A stretch of 64,000 nucleotides of DNA, from positions 73,346,001-73,410,000 of the forward strand of contig NC_088679.1 in the NCBI RefSeq assembly GCF_950023065.1, given 5' to 3'. Below are positions 55,113 to 64,000 of this stretch, piece after piece. The first letter of the stretch is position 1, and every line of letters starts with the position of its first letter. The notes below the pieces were generated by a model. That model was not told the DNA's origin and searched no databases. It was given only the letters and a program-made list of their open reading frames with translations. The stretch is from Planococcus citri. Its lineage: Eukaryota; Arthropoda; Insecta; Hemiptera; Pseudococcidae. Made by a program: the position numbers and the translations under genes.

Positions 55113-55979
55113 GTAGATACATCGATTCCACACGACGATACGAGCATGAAAAAAGGAAAATAATTCACAAGGTAAGTTTACTCGTAAGTACGTATAGAAA
55201 AAATATTTTGCGCATTTTCTGTTAGCCCGTCCAGAACTTGCATCCGTGAAAAGTGGAGATCTTAATTTTGAGAAGAAAGCCACTCCGAAAACGTTATGGC
55301 TTCGAAATGCTCCTAAAGGGGTGATGTGGGTTCTCCAAGAGGTGGTAGGTATTTTTGAAAAAAATCACGATTTTTTTGCACCTAGTCCCAAATTCAGCCT
55401 GTTTTAGGAAAAATTAACCAGTTCCAAATTGATAACTTCGAAATTCCAAGAAAAACAATCAATTGAAATTGGCAAAGACCAAAAACTTGGCACCACTGTG
55501 CTCCATAATACTTTCCTGTTCTCATTTTTCTACTCAGGAATTCAATCCATCTCCATCACGTCCAATTTAGTATATTCAGCAAGTCGAATAATTTTGATTC
55601 AGACTTCTTTTCGATCATTTCTCCCAATTTTCAACACCACATTCGAAAAAATTCTCTTTAAAAAAATTGGTATGGATTTTTTCTGGAGAAAGAACTGACC
55701 TCCGAGAAGAATTATCATCGTCCTAAGTGGAAGAACTGTCTTTGGGAATGAATTGGCTACTGCGAAGAACTTCGCGCATAGAATTACTTGCTCACAAAAA
55801 ATGGACTAAGACGTCCGTACGTCTTCGCAAATACAAATAGCCAACAAGTACACCTGAAACTCTTATGAGAAAATCTTCAGAAGCTGCATACAGCCACAGA
55901 AATGGAAAATTCAAGCAAACATAGTCCCTCGCAAGAACTGATCAACTACCACTCAAAGAGTCAAAGAATAAGAGCACTA

Positions 55980-56304
55980 ATGCTCTAGTTGAAAATTTTG
56001 ACACAATTTCGCAACGCATACATCAAAGTTATGTAACGATATTGCACTGCACCATGAATTTGCCGATTGCAAAGAGTTTTTGCTTTTTGCATATTGGTTG
56101 CAATGAAATTTTCCCTGGAGTTTCGTTCAAATTTTATAGTATAGCCTCTTCGTTCACTTGGTAGTTTAGCCATCAGCTACCTATGGTCAAATAGTTCAAC
56201 ACAATCAACATTTTTTTTTTTTTTTTTTTTGGTTAAAACAATTCGGGCTGGGCAACGATATTGTCGATTCACCAAGTGCGAGAAAACTGCTCGAAAAATA
56301 CAAT
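55980..56304. repeat. Tandem module E (left half)
   Basis: AATTTTGACACAATTTCGCA, GATTGCAAAGAGTTTTTGCT, TTTTCCCTGGAGTTTCGTTC and CACCAAGTGCGAGAAAACTG repeat module D from 54,420 to 54,920. The module is then cut by a foldback element. A run of 22 T precedes GGTTAAAACAATTCGGGCTG. Confidence 0.7.
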
Positions 56305-56692
56305 TAGACTCGCGGACGAAAACGTGATGGCAGGCAATTTTTGCATCAATTAATTGCAACTTCTTCATTTTTTTTCATGAAAAAGACGTGATCAAATTAT
56401 GTTGGTTTTGATTTGCTAATATTTTTTGGGATGTAAAATTGCCATAAGAAATAAGAAGCACTTTACAAGAAAAAAATTGATGAATTTTCAATTTTCAAAA
56501 TAAAAAAAAAAAAGAAAATTTATCGAATTTTTTCTCATAAAGTGCTTCTTGTGGCCACTTCATATCCCAAAAAATATTTTAAAAATCAAAACTGGAATAT
56601 TTTAATTAGGTACCTATTTTTTTACACCAAAATGAAGTTTTCATTCACCAATGCTGAAATTGTCCAGCATCACGTTTTCGTCCACAGAGATA
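56305..56692. mobile_element. Foldback element (~0.39 kb) in module E
   Basis: GGACGAAAACGTGATGGCAG (56,314) is mirrored by GCATCACGTTTTCGTCC (56,667). AAGAAGCACTTTACAAG (56,454) is mirrored by ATAAAGTGCTTCTTGTGG (56,537). TTTTTTGGGATGTAAA (56,423) is mirrored by ATATCCCAAAAAAT (56,563). The centre lies near 56,500. A minus-strand frame and a plus-strand frame at its ends are mirror artefacts. Confidence 0.82.
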
Positions 56693-56699
56693 ATTTGTT

Positions 56700-57735
56700 G
56701 GCGACAGTAGCAATCCAAGTGGATGCCCGGGCCGAATAGAAATTTCGAAAAATATTCATTTTTTCACTCTCTCATATCAGTGCCTGACATACTATTTGGT
56801 GCTCTGAAGATCTGAGATAGAAATGGAAGCACTTGATTACTACAGGTCACACGTTAGTCATACCACAATAACATAGCAAAAGCGAATTCTGTAAAGCACC
56901 AGTGAGTAGTCCAGCCCAATGCACCTCACAATCAGTAAGTAGTTCTCTACTTTCGAGTCATAGGATTTTGATCTGGATGTTGGGAGATTCGCGTTCTTAG
57001 GCTCACTGTCACTTTTTTTTTGCACGAAGCGGGCAATCTGGCCTCAAATTTTGACCTCTACAAGATATCGGATACAAAAATTTACTACCTTTCCAGTCTA
57101 ATGGAGATTCTACGTAATTACTATTAAGCGAACTTGTCTAAAAAAAAGTGAATATGTGAAATTGGAAAATTTCCCACAAACTTAAATATATGCCGCTGAC
57201 AAGTTTTTAAAAATACAAAAAAGCAGGAAGAGTACCTACCTATTGAAAATTGGAGCATATTTCGTTTATACGTATGTAGTATGTACCAACATTCGAGAAT
57301 AAAGTTTTAAAGCATGAAATTAAATTTCATCAACATTTTCATTAAATCGTTTTCTATCTGCACATAGTTTTATTATAGAGCAGTGCAATTTTCAACCATA
57401 AACGGAAATAATTTCACTGGCTGGTAGAACGCCTGCATATGGAACAGGTATACCTACATTACATAGGTACCTTCAATATGGTTACATTACGATACGAATA
57501 CCAAGCAAAACTACCTTCAGCATTCAACATTTTGCAGCAGTAGAAACGTAGGATACCTAATGCACCAAAATACGAATAGGTAGGTATAGGTAAACTCTTT
57601 TGCAAAGGTAAGAAGGGGTAAGAAGTACGTATAATGTGTACATGGTACACATTCAAGCATAGGGATAGGTAACTGGAGGAGAATCCAATGGCACGAGTGA
57701 GTCGACTAGAGCATTCTTTGATTTTAAATTCAAAT
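56700..57735. other. No supported gene
   Basis: AT-rich with repeated TAGGTAGGTATAGGTA and ACATAGGTACC words near 57,440-57,620. A 103-codon minus frame (57,459-57,770) is rich in tyrosine and phenylalanine and has no recognisable domain. Confidence 0.4.
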
Positions 57736-57763
57736 CTTGTTCGAAAAAATATTACATTTAGCA

Positions 57764-57961
57764 GGTGCACTTTATAGTAAACGTGAGAATAATGTTTCGG
57801 ATGTTAACTTCGCAATCGCATTCCTTGTCGCGTCGATCGTCTTTCTCGTTGAAGAAAAAAAAGGTATCGTGCTCGAGGAAAAGTGTTGTAACTATAGGCT
57901 ACTACATACCTTCTCAAGAGTCGAACTTTCTATCTCAGAAAGCTCATTTTTGAATAAATAA
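57764..57961 (+). CDS. Candidate 3'-terminal exon of an unknown gene
   Basis: ACATTTAGCAG could be an acceptor. The following frame reads ALYSKRENNVSDVNFAIAFL, VASIVFLVEEKKG, then a basic/cysteine stretch, ending at a TAA in AATAAATAAATGC, which also supplies a polyadenylation signal. One hydrophobic segment (F-A-I-A-F-L-V-A-S-I-V-F-L-V) might be a membrane span. The stretch is GC-richer than its flanks. An overlapping second frame is also open to 57,953, so chance is possible. No homologue recognised. Confidence 0.22.
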   Translation, partial: GALYSKRENNVSDVNFAIAFLVASIVFLVEEKKGIVLEEKCCNYRLLHTFSRVELSISESSFLNK

Positions 57962-58715
57962 ATGCTTTTTCAACTGCATGTAGGTGTTATATGTTAAAAG
58001 ATAACACATCAGTACCACTGATTAACATTGATTGGCTTATCTGAAATTTCGGATCTATACCAAATTCTAATGTAAAAAGGGAAGAATCTGCATCAACAAA
58101 CAATGATAAAATTGAATGCTTGGTCGCATAAGTGGTAGATCCTTGGCTTCACACGCTGAGTACTGAAAGCTTGCAACGGTGAAATCATTTTCAAAGTTAT
58201 CAACAAGTCAACAACTAGGCCCCAACCTATACAGAAATTTTGGAACCTGTCAGACAAAATATCAGAATGAATGTTGAATAGCGAAAATTTAAAATCAACA
58301 TCAAGATTATTATTCATTTGCGCGGAAATTCTACAAATGGATGTTACCTACTTGTTTATATTTGTGGTTTTCAACACGAAAAAGTTGTCCAAAAACGGAA
58401 AAATACATAAAAACAGGACAAATGAAAGACGATTTCTCAAATTTTATTTGAATGGAAGGGGAAGGTGTTCGATATTGTTGCTATCGATAAGAAAATATTT
58501 CGATATTTTTTTTTCAATTCAAATTTTCAAATGTTAACATCTCTCCCCCTGAGACACCATTTTCAGAAATTCCCAAAATAAAAGAAAATAATACATGGAA
58601 AATTTCAAAATTTTTGATTTAAAATATAAAAAAACAAATAATTTTCCCAAAAATATCTCAATTCATTCCTGCACATCTTTTTGAGTTTAAAATCCCACGG
58701 AAAACATTTACTCCA
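57962..58715. other. AT-rich spacer, no supported gene
   Basis: Frames at 58,093-58,317 (minus) and 58,271-58,537 (plus) are unremarkable. Confidence 0.4.
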
Positions 58716-58719
58716 AAGG

Positions 58720-59490
58720 TGCAGTACCTACTTGGAGGGAAAGGAGAGTATTATTTGAAAAAAAATATGAAAATTTCATCATTCTAGCCTCTGTCCTACC
58801 TACAGTGGGAAAAAATGGCCAGTTCTAATCCTCACATCGTACCTATTTGAGATTTTAAATCCAAGACCACGATTTAGGATTCTCCTGAACAATTGAAAAT
58901 TTGCAAATTACTTATTTTTAGGTAAGTTCATAGTACAATGAAAATATGTACTTTATTCTCGATTAATGCCCAAAAATTGAGCGAAACCCTTGAAATATAT
59001 CATTTTGGAAACTGAGGAAATATTTTGGAGCACTGCATACGAGTCCTATTCTGAAATTGAAGAACAGCTATAATAATTAAAAATAGGTAGTAAGTAACTT
59101 TTTTTATTTTTTGAAGTCAGAAATAGTGGACAAAAAAATGGTAATTTGGTGCCATTAATGCCTTACAAAAAAATTCGTTCAATTCCAAAAAACTATACAA
59201 TTTCATGTACTTATATTTCGATGTTTGTGGCTTAATTAACGTGTAATGAACACCTACTTGAGAAGAAAATTATTCCAAAACACGCATTCGCTGAAGTAAA
59301 CAATTTGAAAATTTTTAACTGCTCAATAGAACCTTAAAAAAAGGTATTGGATTTTGACGGTAAAAGCCTACGTCGTCGATACAGAATCTCAAAAATGTGC
59401 CATCTCTCGTGACTAGACAATTTTTTTGAAAATAGTTTAGGAACATTTTTTCGAAAAAAGCCTCCATAAAATCTTCCAACATTTTTTTTT
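58720..59490. mobile_element. FB-X foldback element, full copy (diverged)
   Basis: Left arm: ATCCAAGACCACGATTTAGG, TTGCAAATTACTTATTTTT, TATCATTTTGGAAACTGAGG. Right arm (reverse complement): ACTGCTCAATAGAACCTTAA, GGATTTTGACGGTAAAAGCC, TCGTCGATACAGAATCTC, GCCATCTCTCGTGACTAGAC. The order is the same as in the 19.5 and 21.5 kb copies. Located far from the large block, it shows FB-X moved independently. Confidence 0.62.
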
Positions 59491-59960
59491 CATGATCCAC
59501 AAGTATTGTTTTCAAATTTGATTCACTGTTAAGCATTATGAAAATAAGAGATGAATCTGTCAAACAATAGGGAGGTCGAAATTTACATGAAATTCTAGGG
59601 CCTCTAGCTGGCTTCGATATGATGATTTTCCGACCCCAAAAAAAATTGAAATTTCCAAGACCAATCCAAGACCAAGAACCTTTCGCAATTCTTCAAAACT
59701 TTGAGAAAAGCTGAGGTAGACAATATTGAAAAAATTCCAGCGCAATTTATGGCATATCCCTCTCAGCAAAGTGCATTTTCACAAGTCTTTACTTTTGAAC
59801 ACTACTGAATTGGAATCTGCCATGCAAAAAACACTCGAATACGCCTTATGGAAGTTTTATAGGTAAGTATATCACTATGCCTAATTACCCACTCAAATGT
59901 CTTATAGCGTTTATTTACAAAAATTGTTCGTTTCTCTGTACATTAAATAACTACGTTATT
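59491..59960. other. AT-rich, no supported gene
   Basis: A 69-codon minus frame (59,560-59,769) and its neighbour show no domain. The region begins directly after FB-X. Confidence 0.4.
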
Positions 59961-59961
59961 T

Positions 59962-60530
59962 GTGTTCAAATGTTCATTTTTTCAGTAAGCAATTTTATAC
60001 GTTTTTGAAATTCCAAATCACCACAAGAAGAACAAAGAAAGAGAACCCGAGAATGGGAAAGCAACTTTACCAAATTTCAGTTATAGGAGTTGATTTTATT
60101 ATTAATCTTGCATTTCAAAAGATCAGCCTTTCCAAAGGGACAGGAGGTAGGCATCGATTTAAACACTACAAATTAAATGTAGAATCCTGCAAAAATGGGA
60201 AAATGATCTCCACGCTAAACTGTAAATGCCATCGTCACTAATTTGTGATCAAATGCTGATTTTTCGAGTAAGCAATTTTATACGTTCTTGAAATTTCGAA
60301 TCATCACAAGAAGAACAAAGAAATCTAGAATCCGAGAATGGGAAATGAAATAATCTGCGATTTATTTGTTGTAGGTAATATAGGATTTGACTTTGTAAGT
60401 ACAGCTTACGCTAGGTATGTTTTGCATGCAATAAAAAAACTTGAGTTTGAACCATATCTGAAATTTGTTCACTTTACAACAGCTAGGTTTCGATAAAATA
60501 ATCTTCTATTGTTTTTCCAGTTCCAAATGC
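59962..60530. repeat. Tandem duplication, unit ~285 bp
   Basis: GTAAGCAATTTTATACGTTT with CACAAGAAGAACAAAGAAA and CCGAGAATGGGAAA at 59,985-60,062 recur at 60,269-60,350 with small changes. The right parts of the units have diverged. A 93-codon frame (59,960-60,241) in the first unit is not kept in the second, so I do not call it a gene. Confidence 0.65.
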
Positions 60531-61560
60531 AGTCGCACAAAACACATCAAATTAAGCATTTGTACCGAGAGCGGATAAAAACTGTGGCTGGGCCATAAGG
60601 TGGTAATTATGTATCGAAATTTTTATTCATCTTCTGTAGTCGAAGTAACTACATATTTGACAAGAGAGCTTTTTTGGTGTGTAATGATGGAGAAGTCTGT
60701 CATTTTGGCAAGCCTTCAGTATCCGTTTCGGGCTTAATTTCGCATCAAAGGCTTTATTTAGTCAATATCAGATCCGCGTGATAAAGGTTTGTGCCATCAT
60801 CGCAGAATGATTCCAACAGTGCTATTCAAATGGAACCTATCCAGTAATATCCAACAATAGACATCATCGATATCTCCATAATAAATAAAAAATCGATCTG
60901 CAGGAATCCTATCGAAACCACACACACTTTATCGCTTTGAAGAACTGGGACGGAAAAGGGATGCAAACAGGTAAGTAAATGCCTGCCCTCTTCAATGCAT
61001 TTGTGAGAATGGACCATTTGAACCTTGAGAGAAATTCGAAAGATGAATTTGGAAAATATTAAATTCAGGTATTGGAAACACAATGAATAATTTGAATCAT
61101 CACTTACTCGAAGGCAAATATCAAGATGTAGTTTAAAATGAAAGGTCAAATACGAGTAGATAATTTGCAATAAAATTTCATCACTTGAATTTTTTTTATT
61201 CTTATCCTGTCAATTTCCACACACAAGAAATTTTACGCCTCAGAACTCAGCATTCAAGTATTAAGACAACTGCGACAGCTCCCAAGGGAAATTTTTTACA
61301 TTATGAAAAAATTTGAATGAAAGTGGGTCAAATATCACGAGGGATTTTGATTTTGAAAAAAATTAATTTCGGAATTTTGGGATCTAGGTACATTAATTTT
61401 TTTATGTACTGATGGAAAAAATTCAATTTTGGAATATCAATGAAATTACCTAAATAAGTTTATAAATTAATACTTTTGATCACTTTATTGGTTCATTTTT
61501 GGAATTTGATATCGAAATTCATGTGATTTTTCAACTTTTGAGTTAAAATGAAATGCTCAT
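60531..61560. other. No supported gene
   Basis: A short frame before the donor-like CAAACAG|GTAAGTAA at 60,971 could be an exon (preceded by GATCTGCAG near 60,902) but is too short to support. The minus-strand 114-codon frame (60,826-61,170) has no domain. Confidence 0.35.
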
Positions 61561-61561
61561 A

Positions 61562-62367
61562 TGTGACGCGACGCGACAAAATCGACCTTCGAGCCGAAAA
61601 TAAGTTTTTGAGTTATGGGGGGTTAAAGTTTTCAGTCCAGTTCTGCTCGTTTAGCGGAAGCGCTTGCGTTCTAATCAGGTTCTCCAGCTAAACTGAGCTA
61701 AACATAGTCTTGGATAACGTTTCTTGCCTGTCTTGTGTGAATATCACTGGGTAAAATGGTTATTTACATTGATACAGGGGGCTCAGTCGTGATTGCGCTC
61801 ATTTTTTCAATTTTTTATTTTATTTTTTCATTATTTCAATTTTGAAATTGATCTGGAGGCGAAACAAAGCGTTCTACGAGAAAAATACGTCAAGCAAAGT
61901 TGTAGAGAATTAAATTTCCAAAAACCTATAAGAGGTTTATTTTTCTCCTAAATGCATAGTTTTTCCGTTTTTCTCAAAAAACAGAAATTTTATGGTCATC
62001 ATCATGAGGTTTTTGTTTTTTGAGAAAAACGGAAAAACTATGCATTTAGGAGAAAAATAAACCTCTTATAGGTTTTTGGAAATTTAATTCTCTACAACTT
62101 TGCTCGACGTATTTTTCTCGTAGAACGCTTTGTTTTGCCTCCAGGTCGATTTAAAAGTTAAAATAATGAAAAAATCAAAAAAAAATCAAAAAATTCAAAA
62201 AAATGAGCACACTTCTGACTGGATTACCATGTATATGGAGCTATGCAAATCATAGGGACTTCTGGGTGGTTTTAAATGATTTTTGAATGTCCGAGTACCA
62301 AAAATTCGTCAAAAAGTGAAAAATAATTTTTTAGGTCCGAAGGTCGATTTTGTCCCGTCACGTCACA
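61562..62367. mobile_element. Foldback element (806 bp) with TGTGACG ends
   Basis: The left end TGTGACGCGACGCGACAAAA is mirrored at the right by GTCCCGTCACGTCACA. Both are followed inward by ATCGACCTTCG. TA (or ATAT) borders both ends. The inner 61,790-62,215 forms an almost continuous mirror (CATAGTTTTTCCGTTTTTC and GAAAAACGGAAAAACTATG; AACGCTTTGTTTTGCC and GAAACAAAGCGTTC) with its centre near 62,003. A 170-bp unpaired section sits only in the left half. No transposase. Confidence 0.88.
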
Positions 62368-64000
62368 TATACTTCATTTATCTCTTCATATGTATTAAAA
62401 ATAAACTTTTAACAAATTTTCAAAAATGTTTCCCTCTTGCTCTCTTATTTTTTCCATACATCCAAAATGGAAATTTCTTCAAATTTAAAAGCTTTAAAAT
62501 TTCACAGACTTGAAAATTTTTAAAAATCGCATTCATAATTTTTTCTGATCCTCAAAAATCCAAAATGATATTTAAAAAAAAAATCAAAATCCTCTCTTCA
62601 CGCAGCACTTGATTCAGTTTCATCTCAATTTTATCTTGCTGTGAAAATTTTTCCATCTATACTGACGAAGCTGTCAAAAGAAGGGAAACGGACCCCTATG
62701 TTTGGATTTTTTTCAAGTGGATTGAAAAAACTTGAGGAGTAAGGAATTGGGAAAGTTTCCAGGTGATAAAAATTATACCTAGGTACCCTATTAACTTGGG
62801 CTTTCATTTCCATCTGCATTTTTCATCGACCTTGCAGCTTATTCAGTTCGCTTTATGTACAAGGTCGATGGCATTTTTAAATTCAGCTTCTGAAAATCTA
62901 TATTATTACTCATTCTGAGGAACTAAATTTATTTTTTTTGATACCACAATCAAATTTTTAAGTTAGATTTATTGCATGAACATTTTTGAAATATGGGCGC
63001 TAAAGGATCAATAAAGTAGACATCTATTGAATTCATTACAAATCTTTTGTATGATATTTTACAGAACACATAAAACGATACTTCAAATGGGAGTGGTCTA
63101 TAAGTAGGTAAGTAGGTAAGTAATTTTAATCCCATGCCATAAAATTGGTTCTCAAACTGTATCTACACTACATACATATAATTCCACGTTCGTCCCCCAA
63201 AAAAAGGGCACCATTGAAACGATTACGCAACTGCTCAATAAATCATTCGAAATCAAATCCCAACAATAAACAAGCCCCTTTTAAAGCTCCCACCCGCCTA
63301 CACATTACGATGACCAGTCTACATGAAGATTGAAGTGTAAGGGTCATCGACAAACGTACATAAACAAATCAAACTCTCCACTCTATGACGTCAAGACATA
63401 CACGAAGGCGAAAATGACAAGTTATCAAAGCGTTTCGAATTAAGTATTTACTCGGTCAAAGGGCTTGTTCGCCATGTACAGCTTTCAAGTGTATCTAGGT
63501 ATAGACAAGTACCTACCCAAATACTGACAACCAACATTTCCTTTCTCTTTGAGACCAGACCCGGAAGAAAGTTCACGAATCCAGTACGACGACGACGTTT
63601 CAATTACATCGCAATTAACCACTTCTCACCTCCTTTTATACTTCATCCTATATAACCTAACCTGACCTAGTAAGTATAAAACGTGCGAAAAACTTATTAA
63701 AAAATTGGTTCGCTTTTTTAATTAGCTTTTCATAAGAACGATGACGTTGAAACGTGTACCTAAACCATGACTCAATGTATATAGATTTCGGGGCGTTTTT
63801 TTTTTAATATCTCGCTGGCAGGAGGGTGTTCAAAAAAAAAAAATACTCGCACATCCGAGTCATGAAGGAATTTTTACAAGTTACTTTGTTAGAGCGGACG
63901 GGCTTATATAGGTATAATAAAATACAACGCACAGACTTCATCGCTATCGTATACTCAGATGTTGCAGATACGAAAGAATAAAAATATTTATAAGAAACCC
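62368..64000. other. AT-rich end of window, no supported gene
   Basis: A GTAAGTAGGTAAGTAGGTAA run lies near 63,106-63,125. Base composition becomes more balanced and CG-richer from about 63,180, with TATAACCTAACCTGACCTAG near 63,650, which might herald a gene beyond the window. Short frames (61-76 codons) show no features. Confidence 0.35.

Larger units (their letters stand above)
54305..55440. repeat. Tandem module D, hosting a palindromic MITE
   Basis: Contains a signal-like ORF (54,467), an inserted palindrome (54,652-54,892), the best preserved exon-like frame, and the shared tail (ATTTTGCGCATTTTCTGTTA, GTGGAGATCTTAATTTTGAG). Module E repeats the left half without the palindrome. Confidence 0.68.

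Noticed and set aside
59960..60241. 93-codon plus-strand frame
   Set aside because: The tandem sister unit at 60,246 breaks the frame. There is no domain or signal.
61640..61690. tRNA-like phrase TTAGCGGAAGCGCTTGCG with GTTCTAATCAGG
   Set aside because: Resembles part of a tRNA-Arg D and anticodon arm but no B box follows at the right distance, so it is not called as a tRNA.
1..64000. CRISPR array, bacterial operon or viral genome
   Set aside because: No regularly spaced identical short repeats, no ribosome-binding-site-led gene runs, and the frames with known homology are all eukaryotic transposon relics or an Ig exon.

Overview
The window looks like non-coding-dominated, AT-rich chromosomal DNA from an arthropod, most likely an insect. 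The evidence is spliceosomal exon/intron signals, one exon of a Sidestep-type immunoglobulin protein, several insect-style transposons, and constant runs of words such as TAGGTACCTA and AAGTAAGTAAGT, which I associate with some hemipteran and lepidopteran genomes. I cannot name the species. There are no operons, CRISPR arrays or bacterial genes. Most long open frames here are chance frames in low-complexity DNA or shadows of transposon genes.

Layout. 0-5 kb: a duplicated block carrying two relics of one internally deleted Copia element. 5-7 kb: a unique, GC-richer stretch with a possible TATA promoter. 7-10.3 kb: a degenerate tandem array, an exact 97-bp tandem duplication, a minus-strand non-LTR reverse transcriptase relic and an AGTACT-rich inverted-repeat element. 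11-23 kb: four diverged copies of a 1.5-3 kb block, with a separate ~200-bp tandem array inside it. 23-25 kb: unique sequence.

25-29.3 kb: three paralogous copies of a coding-like sequence. Two carry transposon insertions whose empty sites survive in a sister copy: a hAT-like element (8-bp target duplication) that itself hosts a 5'-truncated non-LTR retrotransposon, and a 374-bp hAT MITE (8-bp target duplication). 30-35.6 kb: a segmental duplication that includes an intact 65-residue ORF with a signal peptide, broken sister copies of it, and Jockey-like and Gypsy relics. 37.6 kb: the Sidestep-like exon on the minus strand, presumably one exon of a gene with very long introns. 40-45 kb: a candidate plus-strand small secreted protein gene, with a signal-peptide exon followed by tandemly duplicated, phase-compatible terminal exons. 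47-64 kb: foldback elements with long inverted arms, a tRNA-like segment, and a tandem array (50.3-56.3 kb) of modules carrying coding-like exons.

Two themes connect the parts. First, foldback or inverted-repeat elements supply much of the sequence; one family (here FB-X) recurs at least eight times from 1.9 to 59 kb. Second, short exons encoding lysine- and acid-rich peptides, some next to signal-peptide-like ORFs, recur in diverged tandem copies at 25-29, 30-34, 44-45 and 50-56 kb. A rapidly duplicating family of small secreted proteins would explain this, but that is inference from sequence alone.
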